From: Parapedobacter lycopersici_A
Lineage (GTDB): Bacteria > Bacteroidota > Bacteroidia > Sphingobacteriales > Sphingobacteriaceae
Assembly: GCF_040395035.1 (NCBI RefSeq)
Contig: NZ_JBEBRB010000001.1
Location: 124,001 to 188,000 of the forward strand
Length of the DNA: 64,000 nt
Reading direction: 5' to 3'
Position numbers and translations under genes: made by a program. This document shows positions 1 to 7,438 of this stretch, in pieces. The number at the start of each line of letters is the position of its first letter. Position 1 is the first letter of the stretch. The notes under the pieces were generated by a model that had not been told where the DNA came from, made no database searches, and was given only the letters and a program-made list of their open reading frames with translations.

Positions 1-263
1 ACCCGAATGGATTAAATCCGTTTCAATATGGTTCATGCTGTTTGAAATTTGATAAGGCTAAGGTAAGGAGATCTTCGGCGAAAACAAATATACCGGCAAT
101 GAAACCGGCCCGATGGATGTCCCTTTCCGCCTTCCGAAACCATAGGCAACTCCGGGATGGAACGCACTGCGGCTATCCCTGATGAAATAGCCGCAGCAAT
201 AGTACCCGCCCCCCTGTATAACGGGATGAAATGCCTTTTAATGTGTTCTGTGTAGTGGTCCTG
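1..263. other. Left edge, no supportable gene
   Basis: No reading frame with a start and a protein-like composition was found. On the minus strand about 48 codons are open after a stop near position 245, with a Gly/Tyr/Arg-rich translation ending near position 60. It has no start codon and no recognisable motif, so it could be a decayed gene end or chance. Confidence 0.5.
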
Positions 264-653
264 TTATTTGCTGATCATTGGCAGGTACTTCCGGCGGTTC
301 TCAATAATGACCCAGATATTAGTGGCCATAATAAACAGCGCAACCGGTAATCCCGATGGTGCTACGGTTGAATGTACGCACAGCACGCCAACTGTAATGG
401 GCAGGATGACAATGGCCCCAAGTGCCCGGGACCTTGCCGGGATAAAAAGCACGCCGCCGATAATTTCGATGGCGGCCACCAACGGCATCAGCCAGCTGAC
501 TTCCATCAGTGCCATGCTGTCCTTGATCAGCTCTTCCGGCAGGTCAGGGGGTACCGGCATGTAATTAAAAATTTTGTTCAATCCCGAGTTGATGTAACCC
601 AATCCGAATAAGAGACTCAGTACAAATAAAATTTTCGCTTTCATCGTGTTCAT
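264..653 (-). CDS. DoxX-like integral membrane protein
   Basis: This is a 129-residue protein with four hydrophobic segments, at about residues 6-24, 53-72, 78-97 and 101-118. The layout and the GLGYINSGLNKI opening fit the DoxX family of small membrane proteins, some of which are linked to thiol or redox stress. The biochemical role of this member cannot be told from sequence. It starts at an ATG at 653; a second ATG three codons later is also possible. It is divergent from the Rrf2 regulator gene, with 289 bases between the two starts, so it may share regulation with the neighbouring stress module, but no operator copy was found on its side. A second, unrelated DoxX-like gene lies at 19139-19540. 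Confidence 0.75.
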   Translation of the reverse strand: MNTMKAKILFVLSLLFGLGYINSGLNKIFNYMPVPPDLPEELIKDSMALMEVSWLMPLVAAIEIIGGVLFIPARSRALGAIVILPITVGVLCVHSTVAPSGLPVALFIMATNIWVIIENRRKYLPMISK

Positions 654-880
654 TTTTAACGTTTATAATTGTTCAATAATAAAATATATTCCTCAATCAT
701 CTTTTCCTTCTCATCGTCTTTCTGCCTTGGCTAAAACAAAATTCCTGATAAAATCCGACAGTGGGGTGGTGTGAAAGTGTCATCTTTGAGGGGTTATCAC
801 GACAAAATACTGCCATTGATGCAATATCCTCCCGAATAAGTAATAAACACCTGTTTTCAGTCCGGAAGGGCTGCCAAAAA

Positions 881-906
881 AATAAAAGAGTTTTTTGTCT
901 TTTATT
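881..906. promoter_or_regulatory. Candidate Rrf2 operator, 9-8-9 palindrome
   Basis: AATAAAAGA (881-889) and its exact reverse complement TCTTTTATT (898-906) flank an 8-base spacer. The spacer contains the TTTG minus-33 element of the rrf2 promoter, so a bound dimer would block transcription. The left half-site recurs at 1391-1399 upstream of ccoN. Assigning it to the Rrf2 protein is inference from position and symmetry. Confidence 0.6.
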
Positions 907-924
907 AAAATAACATTACTTTTG
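894..924 (+). promoter_or_regulatory. Promoter of the rrf2-family gene
   Basis: TTTG at 894-897 and TACTTTTG at 917-924 are separated by 19 bases, matching the Bacteroidota housekeeping consensus TTTG-N19-21-TAnnTTTG. The ATG at 943 lies 18 bases beyond the element. Confidence 0.75.
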
Positions 925-942
925 TACCATAAACAAACGTGA

Positions 943-1377
943 ATGTTCTCTAAAACCTGCGAGTATGCAATAAGGGCTGTGATCTTCATCGCACGCGAGT
1001 CGAAAGACGGACGGCGTGTCGGTGTCCGGGAAATCGCCCAAGGCATCGGTTCACCGGTATATTTCATCGCCAAAATTCTGCAGGAGCTCAGTAAAAAGGG
1101 GATTATCCAGTCGCTGAAAGGTCCCACCGGCGGATTCTATATGGACGGACAATCACTTGATTATACGTTAGCCGATATCGTGGTGGCCATTGACGGCGAT
1201 AAACTGCTCACCGGCTGCGCGCTCGGGCTAAACGAATGTTCGGAGAAACGGCCCTGTCCCCTGCACTTTGAATTCAGGCATATCCGAAAGGAACTGCACG
1301 CACTGCTGGCGCGGACAAAACTGAGTGAATTACAGGATAAATTTGATGCCTCCATCTTTTATCTGGGCAGTAAGTAA
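943..1377 (+). CDS. Rrf2-family Fe-S transcriptional regulator, NsrR-like
   Basis: This is a 144-residue winged-helix regulator. The N-terminal SKTCEYAIRAVIFIA helix and the recognition region with GSPVYFIAKILQEL and GPTGGF are typical of the Rrf2 family. Three cysteines at residues 92, 99 and 105 form the loop that binds a [4Fe-4S] or [2Fe-2S] cluster in NsrR, IscR and RsrR; the positions are close to those of NsrR, a nitric-oxide sensor. The genes that follow encode a terminal oxidase, a truncated haemoglobin, a RIC-type repair protein and a haemerythrin, which fits an NO- or oxygen-responsive role. A palindrome overlapping its own promoter suggests autoregulation. IscR-like function is less likely because no isc/suf genes are adjacent. 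NO as the signal is inference. Confidence 0.85.
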   Translation: MFSKTCEYAIRAVIFIARESKDGRRVGVREIAQGIGSPVYFIAKILQELSKKGIIQSLKGPTGGFYMDGQSLDYTLADIVVAIDGDKLLTGCALGLNECSEKRPCPLHFEFRHIRKELHALLARTKLSELQDKFDASIFYLGSK

Positions 1378-1390
1378 AATTTTTTGAATT

Positions 1391-1416
1391 AATAAAAGAC
1401 AAAAAGGTATTAATAT
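1391..1416. promoter_or_regulatory. Possible second Rrf2 operator before ccoN
   Basis: AATAAAAGA at 1391-1399 is identical to the left half of the palindrome at 881-906. The 8-base spacer is kept, but the right half is degenerate (TATTAATAT). It lies 8 bases before the ccoN start, in the rrf2-ccoN gap. Confidence 0.45.
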
Positions 1417-1423
1417 CGTTTTT

Positions 1424-3547
1424 ATGACACTTTACAACAAAGCAAACCTATCCCTGGTTGGCGTTACATTGCAGGTACCCAATATTTATTCATTGCAGCT
1501 CGGCTGGTCCGAGTTGGCAATGGGTGCACTCGTCGTTATGCTCCTGGTACTGCTTGGGGTACTGTTATCGTTATACCGGCGGGTTACTGCCATCCGTAAC
1601 AGCATCCAGGGTGGGTTTGATATCCGGATCAGACGCCAGCTCAGCCAGCTCAACGGCCGCCAGCTGGACATCGTGCTGCAACACAAAAAACAGGGTGGTC
1701 AAAAACGGGGTACCCTCGCAGCATCGGGAAAGGCGGTGCTTCTGATGATGGCGTTACTGGCCGGCCTCCCTGCGTGGGCGCAGCCCGACGGTGCTGCTTC
1801 GGGTATTGCCTGGGGTAGTGCCGGCATTGTCATCACCCTTGTACTTATACTCATTCCTGTACTCTGCGGCCTCGTTTTAATGGTTGTGAAGATCCGGCGG
1901 ACACTAACCCGCTACCAACGCCGGCAGCACAGTGCATTGGCCGATGAATTGGCCCAGTACCTGGATGGACTAACAAAAAGCGAAGAACTGGATCAGTTGA
2001 CCAGACGGAAGTCGGCGCTGGACTACCAGCTGACAAATACCGAACTCGCCGGCAACAGCGACGTACACGACAGGCGGGGCCTGGTAGCTTCTGCGAGCAG
2101 CGACGTGAATTTGCCCATTGCCGCGCCAAAAAAACGGGCGGTACGACGGCCCAATATAGACAGTAACCTGGCCAAACTGGTGCTGTGGTACATCGGCACC
2201 TCAGCATTCTGGCTACTATTCGGTACAACGGTTGGCCAATACCTCGGCATCAAATTTCTCGCACCGGATGCCGATCAGCTAAGCTGGCTGAGTTTTGGCC
2301 GGCTCCGTCCGGTACACACCAATGCGGTATTCTGGGGATGGGCATCACTGGGCATGCTGGGATTGGGTTACTACATCGTACCCCGGGTAAGTAATACGCC
2401 CATCGCAAACCTTCGGCACGGCTGGCTCTCGCTGATCCTGATCAACGTTACGGTTGTACTGGGTACCGTCAGCCTCATGGCAGGTATCAACAATGGCGGT
2501 GGCGAATATCGCGAATATATCTGGCCGGTCATGCTCCCGTTTGCTGTAGCGTTGGTGCTAACCCTGACGAATTTCCTAAAAACCGTTGCCCGCCGGAAAA
2601 CTACGGAAATCTACATCTCCAACTGGTATATGATTTCGGCCATCATTTTCACGATTGTCATTGCGCTGGTGGCTTATCTTCCTTTTTGGCAGAATGGTCT
2701 CGGGGAAATTATTGTACAGGGCTACTACATGCACCAGGGCGTAGGTATGTGGTTTATGCTTTTTACACTGGGCATTGTATATTACTTCCTGCCGCAGCAG
2801 CTTAATAAACCGATCTACTCCTACAGCCTCGGCATCCTCGCTTTCTGGACGCAGATTTTATTTTATACGCTGATTGGCACCCACCACTTCATCTTCAGCG
2901 CCATTCCATGGTGGCTGCAGACGGTAGCCATCGTGGGCAGTGCGGGTATGGCCATTCCAGTAGTGGCCGGCACCACCAATTTCCTGATGACATTCAAAGG
3001 CGCTTGGTATAAAGTAAAAGACAGCTACACGCTTCCTTTCTTCCTGGCTGGTATTATCTTCTATTTTACCGGTTCCATGCAGGGTACGGCTGAAGCGTTC
3101 CGATACACCAACCTCATCTGGCATTTCACCGACTTTACGGTGGCCCACTCGCACCTCACCATGTACGGCATTATCTCGTTCCTCCTCTGGGGAAGCATGT
3201 ATGCCGTAGTGCCGCGCCTCACGGGTCAGGAACCTCCCCAGCTCACCGTTGGGGCTCATTTCTGGTTCTCGCTCATCGGCCTGATGTTCTATACCGTACC
3301 GCTCATGTATGGCAGCTCCTTACGCGGCCTGATGTGGATGGACGGAAAGCCGTTTATCGACAGCGTGGTGCTGATGGCTCCCTATTGGCTGTGGCGGGCC
3401 ATCGGAGGCACGCTGATGTGGCTCTCACACCTGCTGTTCGCCTATAATCTTTACAAAATGTACAGCACAGACAAGCAATCGAACATCGTCGAAGAAGCAC
3501 TCGAAAAACTGACCGGTAATGACGCTCAGGTCACGCAAACAAAGTAA
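1424..3547 (+). CDS. ccoN: cbb3-type cytochrome c oxidase subunit I with N-terminal extension
   Basis: This is a 707-residue haem-copper oxidase catalytic subunit of the C family. The core begins near residue 247. Visible ligands are His298 (low-spin haem), His437, His487 and His488 (CuB), and His575 and His577 (haems). Tyr481 lies 44 residues after His437, the spacing of the cross-linked His-Tyr pair in Pseudomonas stutzeri CcoN, so this reads as an oxygen reductase. The glutamate expected four residues after the first metal histidine in NorB is a glycine here. Unlike usual CcoN proteins of about 475 residues, it has some 245 extra N-terminal residues with hydrophobic segments at 31-51, 103-121 (ending AWAQ, like a signal-peptidase site) and 132-156, plus charged linkers. 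The extension was not recognised. The next gene, 12 bases on, is ccoO. Confidence 0.88.
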   Translation: MTLYNKANLSLVGVTLQVPNIYSLQLGWSELAMGALVVMLLVLLGVLLSLYRRVTAIRNSIQGGFDIRIRRQLSQLNGRQLDIVLQHKKQGGQKRGTLAASGKAVLLMMALLAGLPAWAQPDGAASGIAWGSAGIVITLVLILIPVLCGLVLMVVKIRRTLTRYQRRQHSALADELAQYLDGLTKSEELDQLTRRKSALDYQLTNTELAGNSDVHDRRGLVASASSDVNLPIAAPKKRAVRRPNIDSNLAKLVLWYIGTSAFWLLFGTTVGQYLGIKFLAPDADQLSWLSFGRLRPVHTNAVFWGWASLGMLGLGYYIVPRVSNTPIANLRHGWLSLILINVTVVLGTVSLMAGINNGGGEYREYIWPVMLPFAVALVLTLTNFLKTVARRKTTEIYISNWYMISAIIFTIVIALVAYLPFWQNGLGEIIVQGYYMHQGVGMWFMLFTLGIVYYFLPQQLNKPIYSYSLGILAFWTQILFYTLIGTHHFIFSAIPWWLQTVAIVGSAGMAIPVVAGTTNFLMTFKGAWYKVKDSYTLPFFLAGIIFYFTGSMQGTAEAFRYTNLIWHFTDFTVAHSHLTMYGIISFLLWGSMYAVVPRLTGQEPPQLTVGAHFWFSLIGLMFYTVPLMYGSSLRGLMWMDGKPFIDSVVLMAPYWLWRAIGGTLMWLSHLLFAYNLYKMYSTDKQSNIVEEALEKLTGNDAQVTQTK

Positions 3548-3559
3548 TGATAAGCACCC

Positions 3560-4561
3560 ATGGAATTTTTCAACAACCATACTAAACTCTTCACCACCGC
3601 CTTTCTCTTCTTTGCGATACTTACGCTGTTCGTGGTGATTATCCCCGCCATTAGCAACCAACAGCGCAATGCCGAACTGCCGAATGCGGTACCGCTCAGC
3701 GAAGATGCCCGGAAGGGCAAGGAACTGTTCATCGCCAACGGTTGTGTCGCCTGTCATACGCAACAAGTGCGCAACGTGGATATGGACAGCCGTTGGGGAA
3801 GCCGGCCGGGCATCGCCGCCGACTATGCGGGCATGAAGCGAATGGATATCTGGCGCAATACGGCAACGCTCGCCGGCACTGAGCGCACCGGTCCGGACCT
3901 CACCGATGTAGGCAACAGGCAACCGAGTCTCGACTGGAACCTGGTTCACCTCTATAATCCACGGATTGTGGTCATGGAATCTATTATGCCAGCTTATCCC
4001 TGGTTATTTGAATATAAAACCGTGCTTTCAAAAGGAGACGTGGCTGTCACCGTACCCGAAGCCTTTCTCAACGGGAAGGAAGGAAAAGTAGTAGCAAAAA
4101 AAGAGGCCCTGCAGCTCGTCGCATACCTGCAATCATTGAAACAGGTGGAATTACCGGGAGAAAGCCCGACGCCCCAGTTCCTCTATAAAAGAGAAGCGGA
4201 CGCAACAGACAGTTCCGGCGGAACCACCGTGGGTGCCGATGGTGCCCTACTTTACGCCAATAACTGCCAGGCATGCCACCAGGCCGACGGAAAAGGGCTG
4301 GCCGGCGCATTTCCCTCACTGGCCGGCAGCCCGGTAGTAACGGGCAACGATCTGTCGCTGTACGTAGACATTATCATGAACGGTTATGACGCACGGCCGG
4401 AATATGGTGCCATGCCGGGTGTGGGTACAATGATGGGCTTTTCCGCCGAGGAAGTTGCAGCCATTATTAATCATGAACGGACCAGCTGGGGCAACGGCGG
4501 CAAACAGGTGACGGCGGAAGAAGTACAGGAAATTTTAACCCTATTGGAAACCGCGAATTAA
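3560..4561 (+). CDS. ccoO: CcoO-type cytochrome c fused to a second cytochrome c domain
   Basis: This is a 333-residue membrane-anchored dihaem protein. One transmembrane helix (residues 11-31) is followed by a CcoO/FixO domain with CVACH at 62-66 and the SIMPAYPW segment (141-148) that supplies the methionine ligand. After a linker near 200-222, a second class I cytochrome c domain carries CQACH at 236-240, with a probable methionine ligand at 285. In usual cbb3 oxidases CcoO has one haem and CcoP two; no CcoP gene or its conserved N-terminal motif is found here. The fused C-terminal domain may take over electron entry. That replacement is inference. Confidence 0.87.
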   Translation: MEFFNNHTKLFTTAFLFFAILTLFVVIIPAISNQQRNAELPNAVPLSEDARKGKELFIANGCVACHTQQVRNVDMDSRWGSRPGIAADYAGMKRMDIWRNTATLAGTERTGPDLTDVGNRQPSLDWNLVHLYNPRIVVMESIMPAYPWLFEYKTVLSKGDVAVTVPEAFLNGKEGKVVAKKEALQLVAYLQSLKQVELPGESPTPQFLYKREADATDSSGGTTVGADGALLYANNCQACHQADGKGLAGAFPSLAGSPVVTGNDLSLYVDIIMNGYDARPEYGAMPGVGTMMGFSAEEVAAIINHERTSWGNGGKQVTAEEVQEILTLLETAN

Positions 4562-4681
4562 GCTGCGACTGTCATGTACGGCAACAAAAACTCACATACA
4601 GATGAAACCTGCAGAAAATACCCATTACACCAAAGACATGAGTAATTCACGCAAGATTCATTGCCTTTAAAAGTAAATCAA

Positions 4682-4960
4682 ATGAAAAAAAGAATATATA
4701 CCCTACTGAGTCTGATGCTTCCCACCCTTACCGGGTTGGCATGCCCGGTGTGTGAAAGGCAGCAGCCGAAACTGTTCCAGGGAATAACCCACGGCGCAGG
4801 GCCAGCCAGCGATTGGGACTACCTGATTATCGCCATTATGGTGGCAATCGTTGTCTTTACGCTCTATTTCTCCGTTAAGATGCTGGTACGGCCGGGAGAA
4901 AACAAGCCGAATCATATTAAACATACCATATTAACTTTGGAAGATGGCAGCGAAAAGTAA
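4682..4960 (+). CDS. Small exported CxxC membrane protein, unrecognised
   Basis: This is a 92-residue protein. An N-terminal hydrophobic segment (about residues 4-19) is followed at once by CPVC, and a transmembrane helix spans about 45-65. Cleavage before the cysteine pair would place CPVC on the periplasmic side near the membrane, suited to metal or thiol chemistry. No family was recognised. The ATG at 4682 was chosen over an upstream TTG at 4661 because the signal sequence starts there. It overlaps the next gene by 17 bases and follows ccoO by 120 bases, so an accessory role in oxidase assembly, perhaps copper or haem handling, is possible but unproven. Confidence 0.6.
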   Translation: MKKRIYTLLSLMLPTLTGLACPVCERQQPKLFQGITHGAGPASDWDYLIIAIMVAIVVFTLYFSVKMLVRPGENKPNHIKHTILTLEDGSEK

Positions 4961-5351
4961 AGTCATAATCTACATCGATGACGAGCCCAACCCCATCGCG
5001 GCTTTCGATACCCCGGTTAATTTCGAACTGGATACCCGGAAGCTGGTTGATGGCCTGCACGAGCTCACCATCATCAGTAAGGATCCGACCGGCAAGGAAG
5101 GAATCCGCAAAGTTCCTTTTGAAGTACGGAATGGACCTGCCATCAGCATCGAGGGCATCCGGGAAAACGCCGTGGTGGACGGTATTGTGCCACTCATGAT
5201 CAATGCATACGGCAAAGGCGATCAGAAGGACTTTCTGATCTCAGGGAGTGAAACTCCCCAGAGCATACCTGCCTGGGTATGGATTTTGATTATTGGTTTT
5301 GCAGGGTGGGCATTATTCTATCTATTTAGGTATTTTGCAATGCCGCTATAA
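4944..5351 (+). CDS. Tail-anchored protein with Ig-like fold, unrecognised
   Basis: This is a 135-residue protein with no signal peptide. Residues 5-100 alternate in a beta-rich pattern resembling a bacterial Ig-like or cadherin-type domain (DGLHELTIISKDPTGKEG, then VPFEVRNGP). One C-terminal transmembrane helix at about 112-130 is followed by four residues. As a tail-anchored protein the beta domain would be cytoplasmic unless the N-terminus is translocated. It is not FixH, which has an N-terminal helix. Its start lies inside the preceding gene (17-base overlap), so it is co-translated with the CPVC protein and belongs to the oxidase block. Function unknown. Confidence 0.6.
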   Translation: MAAKSKVIIYIDDEPNPIAAFDTPVNFELDTRKLVDGLHELTIISKDPTGKEGIRKVPFEVRNGPAISIEGIRENAVVDGIVPLMINAYGKGDQKDFLISGSETPQSIPAWVWILIIGFAGWALFYLFRYFAMPL

Positions 5352-5372
5352 GGCGTAAAAATGGGAACGATC

Positions 5373-5768
5373 ATGGAAAAGAAAAACGACATCACAACAA
5401 TTGACGATATCCAGCAACTGGTAGACACGTTTTACGGCAAGGTAAGGGAAAATCCATTAATAGGGCCAATCTTCAATGGCGTAATCGGCGATCGCTGGCC
5501 GGAGCATCTCGCAAAAATGTACCGGTTCTGGCAAACCGTGCTGTTCGGCGAACACACGTATTTCGGCAGTCCATTCCCCCCGCATGCCCAGCTTCCGGTG
5601 GATCGGCGGCATTTCGACACCTGGCTGGGACTGTGGCACGCTACCATCGACCAGTTTTTTGAGGGAGAGAAGGCTACAGAAGCAAAATGGCGGGGCGATA
5701 AGATGGCCGAAATGTTTCTTGCCAAAATCGACTACTTCAGAAATAATCAATCATCCCCGCTGTTATGA
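5373..5768 (+). CDS. Group III truncated haemoglobin
   Basis: This is a 131-residue globin. The DIQQLVDTFYGKV start, the WPEHLAKMYRFWQTVLFG segment and RRHFDTWLGLWHATID, with the proximal histidine in RRHF, are typical of group III truncated haemoglobins. Such proteins bind oxygen and NO; NO detoxification or oxygen delivery has been proposed for the family. The ATG at 5373 is preferred to one at 5361, since the extra four residues precede the family's usual start. The stop overlaps the next gene's start as ATGA, so the two are translationally coupled. Its place between oxidase and RIC genes supports a role in NO or microaerobic metabolism. Confidence 0.85.
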   Translation: MEKKNDITTIDDIQQLVDTFYGKVRENPLIGPIFNGVIGDRWPEHLAKMYRFWQTVLFGEHTYFGSPFPPHAQLPVDRRHFDTWLGLWHATIDQFFEGEKATEAKWRGDKMAEMFLAKIDYFRNNQSSPLL

Positions 5769-6208
5769 GTACCCTCGTTAAACAACCTACTGCGGTTGCC
5801 TGTCTTTTTATCTGGATCGGCATGGTCTGCGGCATTAGTTTCCTGGAAGCCTGGCTTAAATTCCGCGCACCCGGTGTCACGATGCCGATCGGCCTGGGAA
5901 TCGGCCGCCTCGTTTTCAATACCCTCAACAAAGTAGAATGGGTGCTTGCCGCCATCGTTGTGGTCACCGCCATGATGCACACCAATACGCTGTTTTCAGC
6001 CAGGAATGCATTTCTGCTTCTTGCGGTTATCATCCTCATCCTGCAAACGGCGTGGCTGTTGCCCACATTGGATGCCCGGGCTCAACTGGTTATCGAAAAC
6101 AAGCCGCTTCCGCCCTCCAATCTGCATTACCTGTTCATTGGGGCGGAAGTGCTGAAAATTGCAGGCCTCTTTGCCGCGGCAATCGGCCACTTTGAAAAAA
6201 CTACCTAA
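5765..6208 (+). CDS. Four-helix membrane protein, unrecognised
   Basis: This is a 147-residue protein with hydrophobic segments at about residues 10-26, 58-75, 80-100 and 124-143. LEAWLKFRAPG between helices one and two and LLPTLDARAQ after helix three are polar loops that may carry function. No haem- or metal-ligand pattern is evident. It overlaps the haemoglobin gene by four bases and ends 10 bases before the RIC gene, so it is part of the same operon. It may be related to small DUF4149-like membrane proteins; this was not verified. Confidence 0.6.
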   Translation: MSTLVKQPTAVACLFIWIGMVCGISFLEAWLKFRAPGVTMPIGLGIGRLVFNTLNKVEWVLAAIVVVTAMMHTNTLFSARNAFLLLAVIILILQTAWLLPTLDARAQLVIENKPLPPSNLHYLFIGAEVLKIAGLFAAAIGHFEKTT

Positions 6209-6218
6209 AAATACCGCC

Positions 6219-6947
6219 ATGGAAATTACAACCCAACATACTGTCGGCCAGGTGGTCGCCAGAGACTACCGCTCGGCCGCTGTATTCAGCAAGGCCGGAA
6301 TCGATTTTTGCTGCGGAGGCAACCGGACCATCGACGAAGCCTGCCAGCAGGCAGGTGTCGCCCCTGCTCCCCTGATCGACGCCCTTAAAGCCGCCCTTAC
6401 GACGGATCAGGGTACCGGGGAAAATGACTACGACGCGTGGCCGCTTGACATGCTCGCCGACCATATTGAAGATACACATCACCGCTATGTCGAATCCAGG
6501 ATCTCGGAAATTACGCCACTGCTTCAGAAAATAAAAACAGTGCATGGCGACCGCCATCCGGAACTTGCCCGGATCATGGACTTGTTTACGGAAGCCGGCG
6601 GGGAACTCACTTTGCACATGAAGAAAGAAGAGCTGATGCTCTTCCCGTTTATCCGGCGGATGGCACAGGCACAGCGCCAAGGGGAACCGCTGCCGCCCTC
6701 CCGCTTTGGGACGGTAGCCAATCCGATCGCCATGATGGAGCACGACCACGATGGCGAAGGCGAGCGCTTCCGCCAGATTGCCGCGCTGTCCGGAAATTAC
6801 ACTCCCCCATCGGATGCCTGCAACACCTACCGGGTAACCCTGGCCTTGCTGCAGGAATTTGAAGCCGACCTCCACCTGCATATTCACCTGGAAAATAACA
6901 TCCTATTTCCGAAAGCAGTCCAAATGGAAAGCGAGCTGTCGTCCTGA
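6219..6947 (+). CDS. ric: Iron-sulfur cluster repair di-iron protein (RIC/ScdA/YtfE)
   Basis: This is a 242-residue protein of the RIC family, which repairs Fe-S clusters damaged by nitric oxide or oxidants. The N-terminal ScdA domain has GIDFCCGG (residues 28-35). A haemerythrin-like four-helix bundle follows, with histidines in DHIEDTHHRY, LTLHMKKEE, MMEHDHDGEGE and LHLHIHLENN and carboxylates suited to a non-haem di-iron site. The ATG at 6219 is the family start; an upstream start at 6159 would overlap the previous gene heavily. Known RIC genes are often controlled by NsrR, in keeping with the NsrR-like regulator at the head of this block. Confidence 0.92.
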   Translation: MEITTQHTVGQVVARDYRSAAVFSKAGIDFCCGGNRTIDEACQQAGVAPAPLIDALKAALTTDQGTGENDYDAWPLDMLADHIEDTHHRYVESRISEITPLLQKIKTVHGDRHPELARIMDLFTEAGGELTLHMKKEELMLFPFIRRMAQAQRQGEPLPPSRFGTVANPIAMMEHDHDGEGERFRQIAALSGNYTPPSDACNTYRVTLALLQEFEADLHLHIHLENNILFPKAVQMESELSS

Positions 6948-6973
6948 CAGTGGGCCACTCAACAACCGCGATC

Positions 6974-7438
6974 ATGGATAACAAGCCACTGAAAAGAAGC
7001 GCGTATTTAAAGTCCATCAGCCGCGATCACCACCATGGATTGCTGTTCTGCTGGAAAATCCGGGAAGGGTTCAAACGGGGTGTCGCCGCGGATCGTATTA
7101 AACAGTACGCCGACTGGTTCTGGCGGGCGCACCTCATCGATCATTTCGCCCTGGAAGAGCGGTACATCTTTCCCGTTCTTGGCGACGGCCACGAGCTGGT
7201 GAAACGGGCGCTTGCCGAGCATAGGCGGCTGAAGCGGTTGTTCGAACAGGAAACGGAAGTGTGGCGCTCCCTGAGTTTGATTGAAGAGGAACTGGACGAA
7301 CACATCCGTTTTGAGGAGCGGGTGCTGTTCAGCGAGTTACAACGCGTGGCTACCACCCCGCAGCTGGCCGAGATAGCCGAACACCATGGCGGCGCGGCGC
7401 ATGCGCCCGAGTGGGGAGACGAATTCTGGAAAGACTAA
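6974..7438 (+). CDS. Haemerythrin-like (HHE) domain protein
   Basis: This is a 154-residue all-helical protein. SRDHHHGLLFCWKIREG, the AHLIDHFALEERYIFP segment and ELDEHIRFEERVLF have the spaced His and Glu residues of cation-binding HHE domains, which bind a di-iron centre and may handle oxygen, NO or iron. It follows the RIC gene by 26 bases and probably ends the operon. The ATG at 6974 is preferred to a GTG at 6950. Its stop codon overlaps that of the convergent mfd gene by four bases, leaving no room for a terminator between them. Confidence 0.8.
   Translation: MDNKPLKRSAYLKSISRDHHHGLLFCWKIREGFKRGVAADRIKQYADWFWRAHLIDHFALEERYIFPVLGDGHELVKRALAEHRRLKRLFEQETEVWRSLSLIEEELDEHIRFEERVLFSELQRVATTPQLAEIAEHHGGAAHAPEWGDEFWKD

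Noticed and set aside
1424..3547. Reading the long haem-copper subunit as a nitric oxide reductase (NorB)
   Set aside because: The position four residues after the first metal histidine is Gly, not the Glu of NorB, and the cross-linked Tyr position of cbb3 oxidases is kept.
3425..3949. 174-codon minus-strand frame over ccoN and ccoO
   Set aside because: It is antisense to two well-supported genes and shows no domain.
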